The notes beneath the pieces were generated by a model, which searched no databases, was not told the origin of the DNA, and was given only the letters and a program-made list of their open reading frames with translations. The position numbers were made by a program, and so were the translations under genes. This document shows positions 11,246-23,680 of a stretch of DNA of 58,266 nucleotides, piece by piece. Location of the stretch: assembly GCA_010909165.1 (NCBI GenBank), contig MU008224.1, positions 1-58,266 on the forward strand, written 5' to 3'. The stretch is from Anthoceros angustus (taxonomy: Eukaryota > Streptophyta > Anthocerotopsida > Anthocerotales > Anthocerotaceae). Every line of letters begins with the position of its first letter. Position 1 is the stretch's first letter.

Positions 11246-14033
11246 GGTCCGGCGGTTTGATCACAACAAAATCCGGTTTGTAGGGTGCGCGGCTATGGTG
11301 GCCAAGACTCGGTTAACTCCCCGGATCTCTTCTTGACATATACGCCATTCGAGTCTTCGTTGAGGTTGAAGGATGTGAAGCCCAATTTTCGTTGGCTTGA
11401 TGATGAGGTTGACTCGGACCCGTGTCCAGGTACATCCTTGATGATACATCCAATCTCCACTTGTACCACTGGCGGTCCGTATGGGACACCACCCTCACTT
11501 CCATGCTACCCTTCACGGCTTTGGTGCTCCTGGGTTTCCCTAACGCCCGGACCTCTTGTCGGTATTTGGGTTATCCCTCGGCGGTCGAAAGGACACAAGG
11601 TCTGATTCATCATCGGTCCGCCACATTAAAGGCGAGGCTTCTACCCCAATCGAGGATCCTGCTGCGTCCTCATCCTCTCCCGGTCGCCGTGTTACGGTAT
11701 TCTCCGGATGCTTGCGCATTTCCTCCTGCAACATCTCGGTCACCTCCGGACTACGTCCGAAAACGCGTCGTCGCGGGAGGCACCGTTCCTTCTCCCCATC
11801 TGCGGAGAACTTCCTTGGGTAATCCCTCGGCGAGCTGCCGTCCGCCCTCCTTCATCGGTCGGATCCTCTGCTGGTATTTCCGTTTGATTGCCTTCCTCGG
11901 CGTCGTGGCGCTTCCTCCGATCTTGTTCTTCTTCAAGCTGGCGCCTTTCTCGTCGCTCCTTCCTTGACTACAGTAGACACCTCAAGATTTCCATGACTCC
12001 CTTCCTTTCGACACCCCGTACCTTCTTGTTCTTTTCCATCTCGCGTACCTCAATCTCTTCCCACTCCATGTGAGCATCTTGACTTGCCGTCTGTAAGTCT
12101 TAGGAGGTGGCGTTGGTGGTCGAGTTCTCCGCTTGGTGTGGCATATCGTACCGTCCTTGTCGGGGTTGGGACATAGCGTCTTGCACGCCATATGCCCTTG
12201 CGACGCCAGCTCGAAGTCCCCATTACCACCTCGTTGAGTGCGGACAGCGTTGGAGTAATGGCGATTCCGCAGTTCCAACGGACCACGGCCGTCGGAGGAT
12301 ACGAAGGGCTCCCATGCGGTCTTTGCATCGGTGGGGCCCGTTGTATTGTGGACCTCCGGTTGGCGGATACATGGTTTTGGGATATCGCGGCCCGGAGGGC
12401 TTCATGCACGATAGGCCTCTTCCCATTGCTCCTCGGCCTCCTCCTCGTCGTAGTCCACTTGATGCCGGCCTTGAGGCGGTTGGACTTCGAATGGCCGTGT
12501 TCTTGGCACACGGCACACGAGATGCGTTCGCCGTGGTCGGTGTTTTCCGCGCTCGGTCCTTAACACAGTTTATCGCGGTCCTCTACTCTCTTTATCACTT
12601 TTCGGTCCTCGCGGACTGCTACCTCCTTTGAGGGAGTCGGGTCCGGCGGTTTGATCACAACAAAATCCGGTTTGTAGTGCGGCTATGGTGGCCAAGACTC
12701 GGTTAACTCCCCGGATCTCTTCTTGACATATACGCCATTCTCGAGTCTTCGTTGAGGTTGAAGGATGTGAAGCCCAATTTTCGTGGGTGATGAGGTTGAC
12801 TCGGACCCGTGTCCAAGTACATCCTTGATGATACATCCAATCTCCACTTGTACCACTGGCCCCAGGTCCGTATGGGACACCACCCTCACTTCACTGCTAC
12901 CCTTCACGGCTTTGGTGCTCATGAGGCTGGGTTTCCCTAACGGCGCGGACCTCTTGTCATTATTTGGGTTATCCCTCGGTTGTCGAAAGGACACAAGGTC
13001 TTCGATTCATCATCGGTCGCCACATTAAAGGCGAGGCTTCTACCCCAATCGAGGATCCTGCTGCGTCCTCATCCTCTCCCGGTCACTTGTGTTACGGTAT
13101 TCTCCGGATGCTTGCGCATTTCCTCCTGCAACATCTCGGTCACCTCCGGACTCGTCCGGTGGAAAAGCTCGTGTCGCGGGAGGCCGTTCCTTCTCCCTGT
13201 CACATCTTGGAGAACTTCCTTGGGTAATCCCTCGGCGAGCTGCCGTCCAGCCCTCCTTCATCGGTCGGATCCTCTGCTGGTATTTGATTGCCTTCCTCGG
13301 CGTCGCCTTCCTCGATCTTGTTCTTCTTCAATGGCGCCTTTCTCGTCGCTCCTTCCTTGACTACAGTAGACACCTCAAGATTTCCGACTCCCTTCCTTCG
13401 ACACCCCCACCTTCTTGTTCTTTTCCATCTCGCGTACCTCAATCTCTTCCCACTCATGTGAGCATCTTGACTTGCCGTGCAGTAGTCTTAGGAGGTGGCG
13501 TTGGTGGTCGAGTTCTCCGCTTGGTGTGGCATATCGTACCGTCCTTGTGCGGGGTTGGGACATAGCGTCTTGCCCTTATGCCCCACTGCTTGCGATCCAC
13601 CTGACGCTCGAAGTCCCCATTACCACCTCGTTGGAGTGCGGACACGCGTTGGAGTAATGGCGATTCCGTTCCAAGACCACGGTGTGAGGATACGAAGGGC
13701 TCCCATGCGGTCTTTGCATCGGTGGGGCTCGTTGTATTGTGGACCTCCGGTTGGCGGATACATGGTTTTGGGATATCGCGGCCCGGAGGGCTTCACATGC
13801 ACGATAGGCCTCTTCCCATTGCTCCTCGGCCTCCTCCGTATTCGTAGTCCACTTGATGCCAGCCTTGAGGCGGTTGGACTTGAATGGCCGTGTTCTTGGC
13901 ACGGCACACGAGATCGTTCGCACCGTGGTCGGTGTTTTCCGCTCTCGGTCCTTAACACAGTTTATCGCGGTCCTCTACTCTCTTTATCACTTTTCCGGTC
14001 CTCCCGCGGACTGCTACCTCCTTTGAGTCGGGT
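11246..14033 (-). repeat. 1394-bp tandem duplication of the gag/protease region in internal A
   Basis: The sequence GGTCCGGCGGTTTGATCACA at 11246 recurs at 12640 (offset 1394). Internal region B has only one copy (from about 25113), so the duplication is private to region A. The junction lies at GGTCCGG, shared between the two parent sequences (CTAATGGTCCGG and GAGTCGGGTCCG). Copies have diverged by small indels. Confidence 0.85.
11260..11460 (-). pseudogene. gypsy aspartic protease region, internal A
   Basis: On the - strand, split across frames, the stretch CIIKDV...DTG...VNLI appears. This is the active-site neighbourhood (Asp-Thr-Gly) of the retroviral-type protease that cuts the polyprotein. 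A second copy lies at about 12650-12860 because of the 1394-bp duplication. A third lies in internal B near 25120-25330. Frames are broken, so this copy is inactive. Confidence 0.7.
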
Positions 14034-14755
14034 CGGAGCTTCTCGGACCGGTCTTTGGTGTCACCACCTCCTTCTTACCACCTTCTTTTTAGGGGCTTTC
14101 TTGCTCTTCTTCTTGGGGATACTCTTCCTCGCTAGAGACCTCCGTCTCTTCTTGGACGGCTCCTCCTCAAGACACCTCCGATTGGTCTTCCTCCTCCTCA
14201 AGACTCTTCCTCCTCGATCGAACCCCGTTTCTTCTTCTTCTTCTTGCCTCCTTGAGCGGATTTCTTTATCCTCGATGTAGCGATTCCTCGTAGTTTTTCC
14301 GCTCGACCGCCTTGCCCACGTCCTTCTCGGCTAGCGGCGGGGCGTGCAGCCATGGGTTTGGCTAGACCGGCGCGAACCACCGTCCGCTTGCATCGTGGTA
14401 TGGGTTGGATGCCGATCCTCGGGCATAGAACCGCTCGATGTGAGGCTTCTCCTTCTTCCCTCGATTTTCCAACTTTGATAATACATACCCCTCACGGTGA
14501 TCCCTCGAAACCGTTCTAAGAAGGCATTTTCAAAGCTTCAAGCAGGCGGGTGGGGCATTCTCCGTGGTCGGTACTTTCTCCGATACCATTGAGTTGTCCT
14601 CGGAGAACCCCTTGGAAAAATTTGGATGAGCGTCGACTCCCTCTCCGTTGAAGTTGGCTTTGGACATGAAGTCCTCCACAAAGGTCTCGCATCCGCTCCT
14701 TCTTCCCTCCGAATATGGAGTCGCTTGTTTGGTCGGTAGGGGCCATGGCTGCCAT
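11460..14755 (-). pseudogene. gypsy gag region, internal A (frame-broken, partly duplicated)
   Basis: The - strand start is probably near 14755, reading MAPTDQTSDSIFGGKKERMR, about 250 nt downstream of the PBS. A lysine/glutamate-rich tract lies at about 14080-14280. The capsid-like remainder runs to the protease. No clear CCHC knuckle is visible in a single frame. The reading is interrupted by frameshifts and by the 1394-bp duplication. The assignment to gag rests mainly on position between PBS and protease. Confidence 0.65.
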
Positions 14756-14992
14756 CGATGGGTTAGGCGTGTCCTACCTTCTTCCGTTGGCGTCCTTGTA
14801 CCCTGTACTCGTCTTGGTCACAATTCGACGTTCTCCCTCCTCGATCGGTGCTCTCGTTGGGTTTGGCGTCTCTCTCTCTCACGGCTCGGAGAGCGAGGTG
14901 ACCACGTCCATCCTCCGGCGGTTCACTCTTGACCGCCGACCTCACGCATTCACTTACCTTCTCTTCCTAAGGGCGCGGCTGCAGACCGATTT

Positions 14993-15012
14993 CATTCCCG
15001 GCAGCGCCAAAA
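14993..15012 (-). other. primer-binding site of internal region A
   Basis: On the - strand the LTR end CCACA is followed by TTTTGGCGCTGCCGGGAATG. The block TGGCGC-x-TGCCGGGAA resembles the TGGCGCCGTTGCCGGGGA class of gypsy primer-binding sites, which pair with a tRNA 3' end. In internal B the same site is TTTTGGCGCCGCTGCCGGG, three bases longer in the middle. Confidence 0.8.
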
Positions 15013-17664
15013 TGTGGCGCGACTTTCTTGATGGGGCGGGGCGCGCACAATCCGTGTCGTTGTAGGAAGAAGTCCGTTCCCAAGGGAATGATAGGCCCGT
15101 TTACGCGTTTGGTGATTCCTTAGCGCTCGTTCAACTCACACACACTCCTAACTACTCGCGTTCACCGTCAGGCCGGTATGGCCAAGCGTTTGAGACCCGT
15201 TCGCGTCCGTATCGTTCACATCCTCCACGCATCGTCCTTTCCTCTCCTCTCACGCTACACTCTTGATCTTAGAAAAGGCAGGTTCTGATCGGACCTCCTC
15301 CGTCGTTCGCCGGGCCTCTCTCCTCTCACGCTACACTCTTGATCTTAGAAAAAAGCGCGGGTTCATCCGGACCTCCTCTCGTTCCGGGCCTCTCGTCCGG
15401 GCTCTACACCCTCCGGAGTTCCTCGGCTCACGTTCCAGTCCGTTGTTGGGACGCGGCTCGGAGAGCCGAGAGTGACCACGTCCGATCCTCCGGCAGTTCA
15501 CTCTTGGCCGTCGCTCGGCCACGCATTCACTTACCTTCTCTTCCTAAGGGCGCACTGCGGCACCGGACGATTTCATTCCCGAGCGCCAAAATGTGGCGAC
15601 TTTTGATGGTAGCGCACAATCCGTGTCGTTGTAGGAAGAAGTCCGTTCCCAAGGGAATGATAGGCCCGTTTACGCGTTTGGTGATTCCTTAGCGCTCGTT
15701 CAACTCACACACACTCCTAACTACTCGCGTTCACCGTCAGGCCGGTATGGCCAAGCGTTTGAGACCCGTTCGCGTCCGTATCGTTCACATCCTCCACGCA
15801 TCGTCCTTTCCTCTCCTCTCACGCTACACTCTTGATCTTAGAAAAGGCAGGTTCTGATCGGACCTCCTCCGTCGTTCGCCGGGCCTCTCTCCTCTCACGC
15901 TACACTCTTGATCTTAGAAAAAAGCGCGGGTTCATCCGGACCTCCTCTCGTTCCGGGCCTCTCGTCCGGGCTCTACACCCTCCGGAGTTCCTCGGCTCAC
16001 GTTCCAGTCCGTTGTTGGGACGCGGCTCGGAGAGCCGAGAGTGACCACGTCCGATCCTCCGGCAGTTCACTCTTGGCCGTCGCTCGGCCACGCATTCACT
16101 TACCTTCTCTTCCTAAGGGCGCACTGCGGCACCGGACGATTTCATTCCCGAGCGCCAAAATGTGGCGACTTTTGATGGTAGCGCACAATCCGTGTCGTTG
16201 TAGGAAGAAGTCCGTTCCCAAGGGAATGATAGGCCCGTTCTGCGTTTGGTGATTCCTTGGCGCTCGTTCGTCTCAACACACACATACTCTAACTACTCCG
16301 TGCGTTCACAGGCCGGTATGGCCAAGCGTTTGAGACCCGTTCGCGTCCGTATCGTTCGTTCACTCACGCATCATCCTTTCCTCTCTCCTCTCACGCTACA
16401 CTCTTGGTCTTAGAAAAAAGCGCGGGTTCTGTGATCCGGACCTCCTCGTCGTTCGCGGGCCTCTCGTCCGGGCTCTACACCTCCGGAGTTCCTCCGGCTC
16501 ACGTTCAGTCGTTCGGTGTGCGGCTCGGGCACGCATCACGATCACCCTTCCTGCACACACCACAGCGCGTTAAGTCACGGGACCTTGATCAATCTCTCCC
16601 GGGCCTGCCTTTCGGTGACTCGGGACTCACGTTAGCAAGACTCACAAGGTCGAGCGGCATCAACACCAAGAGAAAGATGCTTTACTAGGCGACCTCGGCC
16701 CTCTTATCTGCGCCCAAGGCGTCTTTATTACACCCCTATTCGGTGTTCGGTATACCCTAATCGACGCCTACCATCCTATTTCCCCTATCTCCTTCAGTGT
16801 GGTGGGAAGGTCCTGGGCCCGCCTCGGAATGGGTGGTCAATCCCGTCACGGCGGTTGTGGCGCACCCAATCGGATGATCCGTGAGGCGGGCCTCCTCTCT
16901 CCCGGAATCACATCGGGTTGGGCTCGGCGGTCGACAACCCGTTACCACGCGTCATCCTCCCACAGCCTCCCCACAGGTCCTTGCGGTGGGGCCACCCTAT
17001 CGGCTCCCCTAAGCGTAAGTCGAAGGGGCTCCTCCTTCTTGCCGATCGGTCCTCGAGGTCTGTCTCACGAACTTGAGTCGGCTTAACTAGTCCGGCCGGC
17101 TGGGTCCAGGCCTTGTCTGCAGGGGTCCGGACTCAGTCCGGACTTATTCTGGGGTCCGGACTTGAGGTCCGGCCTCCCTCGGTCCGGACAAAGTCCGGAC
17201 TCACGCCCCGGGTTTCCTCCCTCACGGGACTCCTCCGTGGCTCTCCCTCAGTCCTTCGATCGCCCGGTGACTCCCGTTGGCCCCTCCTTCCATGGTGAGG
17301 TGCGGGGTGCCTCTCGCATCCGCTCCTTCTTCCCTCCGAATATGGAGATGCGCTTGTTTGGTCGAGGTAGGGGCCATGGCTGCGCCATCGATGGGTTAGG
17401 CGTGTCCTACCTTCTTCCGTTGGCGTCCCTTACCCGTACTCGTCTTGGTCCGACAATTCGACCCGTTCTCCCTCCTCTCGATCGGCGGTGCTCTCTCGTT
17501 GGGTTTGGCGTCTCTCTCTCTCACGGCTCGGAGAGCGAGTGACCACGTCCGATCCTCCGGCAGTTCACTCTTGGCCGTCGCTCGACCGCCACGCATTCAC
17601 TTACCTTCTCTTCCTAAGGCGCACTTTGCGGCCCAGACCGATTTCATTCCCGGCAGCGCCAAAA
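15013..17664 (-). repeat. array of partial LTR + PBS/leader units
   Basis: LTR starts (TGTGGCG) preceded by PBS-like sequence occur at 15013, 15592, 16161 and 17665. Each of the first three units is a truncated LTR start fused to element leader sequence. In the first two the fusion is near CGGCTCGGAGAG (about 15450, 16020). In the third it is near 17312, at TCGCATCCGCTC. Each fusion point is shared by both parents (microhomology). Units 1 and 2 form a perfect 569-bp repeat. Unit 3 is about 1.5 kb. Confidence 0.85.
15042..16239 (-). repeat. perfect 569-bp tandem duplication
   Basis: The sequences starting at about 15042 and 15611 appear identical base for base over 569 bp. The match runs on until 16239, where one copy reads CCCGTTTACG and the other CCCGTTCTGCG. 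Other repeats in this complex differ by many indels, so this pair is either very young or an assembly duplication. Confidence 0.88.
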
Positions 17665-20600
17665 TGTGGCGACTTTTGCGATGGGCGGTAGCGCCACAAT
17701 CCGTGTCGTTGTAGGAAGAAGTCCGTTCCCAAGGGAATGATAGGCCCGTTCTGCGTTTGGTGATTCCTTGGCGCTCGTTCTCTCAACACACACATACTCT
17801 TCTCACTTCACCGTCTGAGCCCGGTATGGCCAAGCGTTTGAGACCCGTTCGCGTCATTATCGTTCACATCCTCACGCATCGGTCCTTTCTCTCTCTCCTC
17901 TCACGCTACACTCTTGATCTTAGAAAAAAGCGCGGGTTCATCCGGACCTCCTCTCGTTCCGGGCCTCTCGTCCGGGCTCTACACCCTCCGGAGTTCCTCC
18001 GGCTCACGCGTTCGATCCGTTCGGTGCGCGGCTCGGGGCGAGCACGGTCATCACCCTTCCACACACCACACAGCGTTAAGTCACGGGACCTTGATCTCCC
18101 GGAGGCGTGCACCTTTCGGTGACTCGGGACTCACGTTAGCAAGAAGACTCAAAGGTGCAAGCGGCATCAACACCAAGAGAAAGATGCTTTACTAGGCGAC
18201 CTCGGCCCTCTTATCTGCGCCCAAGGTGGCGTCTTTATTACCCTAGCCCATTTCGGTATACCCTAATCGGCCGCCTACCATCCTATTTCCCCCCTATCTC
18301 CTTCGCCCGTGGGTGGGAAGGTCCAGGCCCGCCTCGGAATGGGTGGTCCAATCCCGTCAGCGGTTGTGGCGCGCAATCGGATGATCCGGGGCCCCTCCTC
18401 TCCCGGAATCACATGTCGGGTTGGGCTCTGGCGGTCGACAACGCCGTTACCGACGTCATCCTCCCACGGCCTCCACAGGTCCGCCGGTGGGGCCACCACT
18501 ATCCTCCCCTAAGCGTAAGTCGAAGGGGCTCCTCCTTCTTGAGTCCGGTCCTCGAGGTCTGTCTCGACTCCGAACCCGAGTCCGGCTTCTGGTCCGTGGT
18601 CCGACCCTCTCTGGGGTCCGGACCTCGGGGTCCGGACTTTATTCGGGTCCGGACTTGAGTCCGGCCTCCCTCAGGGTCCGGACAAAGTCCGGACTCACGC
18701 CCACCGGGTTTCCTCCCTCACGGGACTCCTCAGTGGCTCTCCCTCAGTCCTCCTGTTCCCGATCGGACTCCCGTTGGCCCCTCCTTCCATGGTGAGGTGC
18801 GGGGTGCTTACCTCGATCGCATCCGCTCCTCGTTCGCTCCTCCGGTTGCTCCTCTCCGCGCTCCGTCATCTCCAAAAGGCCACTAGGGTCCCTGTCATCC
18901 CCGTGGCCTTCATCTCCTCCAGGCCTTCCAGGTCCGTCCGTCTGCGTGAGTCGAGGCTTCTCGCCGGGGCTCGCGTGGTAATAGGCAAAGTCTGATCGAC
19001 TTGTTGAATTGCCTCTTCCACGTGTGCGGAGCACCGATACTCCTCCCCATAAGTGTTAGGGGGCGTCTTTGCCGGCTTGTTGGGCCACCTCTCTGCCAGT
19101 TGTGTGGGCCCATGTCGCGAGGCTACAAGGCGGCCTCGGTCACCTCCTGTGCCCATTGCTCACTGCTCCAGCTCCGTCGTTTCCTCTCCATTGCGGCTTA
19201 CCGCCATAGCGCGGCGTTCCCTTCCGCCTTTCTCGTGGAACGGCTTCTTTTACGCTTCCGGTGCTCGCGCTCCTCGTTCATTACGGCCTTTAGCTCGCCT
19301 CTCCGGTGATCGGATACCTCGTCTCGGACTTCCTCCAGCTCCTTACATGGCAGCGTCCAACTCCTTGGATAGTCGCCGATTTTCCTCCGTCTTGAGCCGG
19401 GCTGCTCTATTTCGTGCTCGAAGTCGTGGATTCTCTGAGAATCACTGCTCAAGCGCATCTTGGGTTGTAGCTCCGTGTCCCTTGCATCCTCCATCTGCTG
19501 CCGCCTCTCCTCTACTTCCTGCGGTGCTCGGAGATCTCCTATCTCCCAGTCGCCTCCATCTCCTCCTTTGGCCTTGCACTCCATAGCCTTTGTGCGGCCA
19601 GTTAGCCTCGGTACTGTGACTCTCTCCACGGTTCGATCACGTCATGGTGATCCCGGTCGCTCTTTCGACTTGAGCTCCGCCGCCGCCTTTACAGGCCGCC
19701 CACTTGGCGCTCTGGCCGGGCCGCCTCCGCCCGGTCGAGCTCTCTGCTTGTGCCGGGCCTCTTCCGCCTCTGCTGCGCTTCCCCCTTCGCTGCAAGGTCC
19801 TCCGCGCGCTTGGCCTCTGAGCTTGCCCGGTGACCGCCTGTGAAGAACCTTCGTCTGCTTGAACCGGGCCTCGCGCTCCACCGGCGTTCCCTTCCTCGAT
19901 CCGGCGAGGGACTCCGCCTTTTCCTTTGCCCCTGGGCCGCCTTCACTTGCTCTTGGGTTCCACCATCCTCCTCGGGTGGCCTCCACTTCACAGGTCTTCT
20001 CATACCAGAGACCCCAAAGCATTCCGTCCATGGCGGTAGCGGGACTCGCCGTGTTTCTTCCACGGCCGTGAGGCCCCACAAAGTCCGTAGTGGGGCCGGC
20101 ATTTCTCGATCCGAGGACCTCCATACGCATGATCCGGGAGTAAGTCGGGTTCTCGGACCTAATCGGGACCCTCGGGTCACAGTGGTGAGTCCGAGTCTCA
20201 CCCTCTTTGGCCCTCTTGGCCTCTAACTCCTTTGTGCCCTCTTTCTCACAGCTCGGAGGAGGTGAGGGGTCGGGAGCAAGCTCTTTTGCCCCTTCACCGC
20301 CGGGGGCAGGCCGGCTCGGGGTGGGCTGCGCGGTGACCTCCTCCTTGGGCCACGTCCCTTCGCCCTCCTTACGCCTCTTGACCTCTTGCCACTCACCGTG
20401 GGCGGGGTAAGTCACCTTCGAGGTCTTTGCGTTGGTAAGCGGCACCGTCTTCCGCCTCTTGCTCCCGTTGAGTTCGTCGGGGCTCGGCGGCGTCGTGGTT
20501 GTTGGCTGTTGTCGGTCGGAGCCGCCGCCGCCCGCATCGGCTCCCTCTGTCTTTGCTCGGAGGGCACCAAAGGAGGAAGGGGAATCGCCTCCCAAACTTC

Positions 20601-21965
20601 CACAGGTGGTGAGGGGTTCGCTCAGGGCGTATGGAGTCAGGAATCCCTCGATCGTCCTCCTCCGAGTCGCTTGGTCTTGAAGGCGACCCCCACCTCAGGC
20701 GCCCTTGCACGCTCTACGGCGGGGCCTCCGGCCCCTTCCGGCGCCCTCAAGCTCTCCCTCCTTGAGCTCGAAATGTCCCCATACATGAATCGGTATGGGG
20801 TCGATGGCGAGGCTTCTCGCTCCTTAGCTTGCGTGCCTCCCGCAGGCGAAGATAATCCTTCCCAGTCGCTCTCTTCCCATGGCGCATGCGAGAATACCAG
20901 GTTATCACCAAGGTGATCCACCTTGGTGGCGAGTTCAATGGACAATGATCCGGGCTACCGCCCTTACTCATTGTCGGGATCGGATATCAACCATCCGTTG
21001 GTTGTCGCTGCGTTCGAGCCTCGACGCCGCGTGGCGGCCCTATCTTCCTTCGCCTTAAGGGCTCGCACCGCCCCTTCTTCCTCCTTGGGCGGTTGTAGGC
21101 CATCCTCGGGACCTCAAGGTCCATCGCCTCGGGTCCTCCGGAGGTTCTTGGATCGGACCTCCTTGTTGATGCCGCCCGGCATCTTCGGGCAAACTCCGGA
21201 CTAGAGAGCGTTGTCAAAGGTCCAGACCATTTGGAACACGGTGCCATCCCCGCACCAATTCCTTCCTCCGGCCGGGCGTCCGGATAGCGCGGGTCACAAT
21301 GTTGCGCTCCAGGTCCATGGCTCCCAGACTTTCGGCTTTTGGTGCCATTGCTTCTCCTCCTCTTGTATTCTTTGGCTGGCGAGTCCGGCACGATGTTCCT
21401 CCTTGCCGCGCGTTCTTGCTCCCAGCGGTGCGCGCTCTAAAGTGGCGCCCAAAAGATGGCGCGAGCGGATTGCGGGCGCAAGGGCTGTGAGGATGCGGTG
21501 CGCGGCCAAATGACCTCCCTCCTTGGCGCGCTTGTGGAAATAACTGGCGGAAGGCGCCTCTTCGTTGTCGTAGCGCGAGTGCATGGCACTCGACCCTCGC
21601 TTGCTTACTCGGCCTTCGCGCGCGGCGCGGGCGTGAATACTGCCTGCGGCCTGCGGCAAGTTACGGTCACCCCTGCATGCCGACCTCCACTCGGGGCCGT
21701 CCACGTGGCGCCGCCTCGTCATCCTCACGCCTCGCTCCTAGGTTACTTTCCTGGCGTACTTATCCTGTTTTGACACAGGTGGGTTCGGACTTATCCGTTA
21801 CTCCGTAGTCGAGCTTGCCATAGTGTGGTCCGTTGTTCACTCCGGTCAGTATACTCGGAGCCTCGTCCGGCGCTACCCCAATTTATTCCTCCTTTTCGCC
21901 TTATTTATCCTTCAATCCTAAAAAGCGAAACCCTACTTATTTCTTAACTCCCAGTGCATAGCCCA
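17665..21965 (-). repeat. gypsy LTR 2 (shared middle LTR), about 4.3 kb
   Basis: This is a full-length LTR from TGTGGCG to AGCCCA, followed by the polypurine tract TACTCCCTTCTC (read on +). It aligns along its length with 2352-6958. Its 3' end (+ sense) lacks two bases of the terminal CCCACA. It serves as 5' LTR for internal region A via the array and 3' LTR for internal region B, which makes this a shared middle LTR. Confidence 0.87.
19198..20595 (-). pseudogene. longest coding stretch of the LTR-borne ORF (317 + 143 codons in one frame)
   Basis: On the - strand a 317-codon frame (20595-19642) and a 143-codon frame (19629-19198) lie in the same phase, split by a single TGA at 19642-19644. 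In LTR 3 the equivalent site reads through (PDHYRRDRTVERVTV). So the stretch was probably one frame of over 460 codons. It is rich in Lys, Glu, Arg, Gly and Pro, with helical segments EGTKELEAKRAKEGE and EVEERRQQMEDARD. No known domain is recognised. An upstream part of the same coding-like region extends to an ATG near 21820. G+C-rich DNA lengthens chance ORFs, so the coding claim needs a codon-substitution test. Confidence 0.45.
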
Positions 21966-22189
21966 TACTCCCTTCTCATCATTGGCGTCTCAACACTAAG
22001 CATGATACTTCTTCACACCCGTTCACCCGGTGGGCAGCTCTCCATCTAGGCATCGTGGCGGGGCCGGACCCGTTGTCATATACTTGCACCACTTGTACGG
22101 ACCCATCCATCTCGGTGAAGTTTGCACAAATGCATGTGACTATCATAAAGGAGGGCGGGTCCCCCCCTTTACATACTCCATTCGCGATC

Positions 22190-22990
22190 GGCGATCGAAA
22201 TCTTTTATTTGGTTTTGCACCGCATCTTCGGTGAGCTTCTTCCACCGTCCCTGTGTCTTGAACAAACCCCAAGAGTCGCTCTGGCTTTCCTCTTCATCTC
22301 TCCTTCCATCATTACTCGAAAAGTGGGCACTTCAAACTCACGGCATTACGGGAGAGTGTCGTAGGTCAAGTAAAGTCCGTTGTGTGGTCACCTTCTGTCG
22401 GGCATACGGTGCGGATGGCGGCTTGGTATCCCGATCATGGGCGTAGTTCACTGTGAGTTTATTGAGGATCCTCGGATGAGCCCATTTGTCTTCTCTGTCG
22501 GCCCATTGGCCTTAGGATTGTAGGGTGCCGTCTTGCGATGATTGATGCGAAATACTCCGTCATGGCGGCCACCACATCATTAAGGAAATGGGTTCCCCTA
22601 TCACTTACCAAGCAGCGGACATCCGTGCGGGTTATGATGTTCTCGTGAATTTGGCCACGGTATTTGCGGAGTCCGTTCTTGTCGCCACGCCTCTACCACC
22701 AGTGCGATGGTCCGTTGCCACGGGATGTATCTCCTTTGTGTGTGTCTTGTGGTGTATAGGTCCAACAAAGTCAATACCCACTTTTCGAAAGGTGCCGGTG
22801 CCAATATCGGTACTAGCGCCCTTTGTGTCGTCGGGGTTGGCTTTCCGATCCGGACAAGCATCACACTTCTTCCTAAGCGGTGGGTGTCCCCATACATTGT
22901 TGGCCACGTATCCGCTTCAAAATCTTTTGGTGGTGACTCTGCGTAGTGTCCTCCCCAATCCCGTGCATTCCCACGAGCTCCTGTCTCTGC
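22190..22990 (-). pseudogene. gypsy integrase, internal region B (frame-broken)
   Basis: The - strand shows KCDAC (about 22845-22865) of the zinc-binding domain, the core start PAPFEKW and GIDFVGPI (about 22760-22800), and VATDYLTKW-like remnants near 22700. It continues to a C-terminal block FTEMDGSVQVVQVYDNGSG (about 22055-22130). The arrangement is the Ty3/gypsy integrase. It is better preserved than the region A copy but still changes frame several times. Confidence 0.87.
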
Positions 22991-23029
22991 GGTTGTAAGT
23001 ACCTTCGTCTACTCCGTCAGGCCCTAATT

Positions 23030-23680
23030 TGAACACACACCGTTGTACATTACGAAGGGTCGAGCATAGTGCACGAATGCCTCCCTCGTCCACGAGTCGA
23101 TTTTGAAGCTCCATTCCCAGTGCGCTCCATTTCTTCGTGGGTCGGACGGCCCCTCCCTTCTCCGCTTCGCTAAGTGCAGTTCTCGTAGCTTGGGGTTCGG
23201 TCGGTGGGCTCCTCGGTTGTACTTTCTGCGGCAACCAATGTCTCATCCAGGGAGCATCTTCACGATCTCAACACACCTCTGTTTTCAATCGTGACGAAAT
23301 CGCATTTTAGTCTTGCCTCCCTTGTCTTGTTTCCACTTGACGTGAACTCCTGCAGCAACAATATCCACCTTGCTATCCGTCCGGACAGTCCGCCTTATTC
23401 AGATGCTTGAGCAAAGTGGTCTACATAGAACACAAACTCACTGGGTAGGTGTCGAATTTCTTGGTATACCATACCCGATTGCGCTCTGTAGTTGTGTATT
23501 TTCGTTCGCGTGGGTGAGCCGTCCGGTAGTATACGGGATAATCCTTCGCTTGTCGTCCTTACGGCTCGGCACTACTCCGATAGCAAAGCGGACACGTCTA
23601 CATACACATGAAATTTCTTGCTCGATCCGGTCCTCTTAGAACGGTGCGCTTACCAAGGTGTTAGTAAATCCGAAGGCCTC
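23030..23680 (-). pseudogene. gypsy RNase H region, internal region B
   Basis: Homologous to 9190-9790 on the - strand, including the stretch encoding FVFYVDH near 23425-23445 and the Glu/Arg-rich linker towards integrase. It is interrupted by frameshifts and shorter than the region A copy because of small deletions. It sits between RT and integrase as expected. Confidence 0.7.

Noticed and set aside
13495-14280. 261-codon open frame on the + strand
   Set aside because: It lies antisense to the gypsy gag region. GC-rich DNA gives long chance frames, and no motif is seen.
15013-17664. Possible CRISPR-like array from the regularly repeated TGTGGCG blocks
   Set aside because: Units are hundreds of bases of LTR and leader sequence, not short repeats with spacers, and the sequence is eukaryotic.
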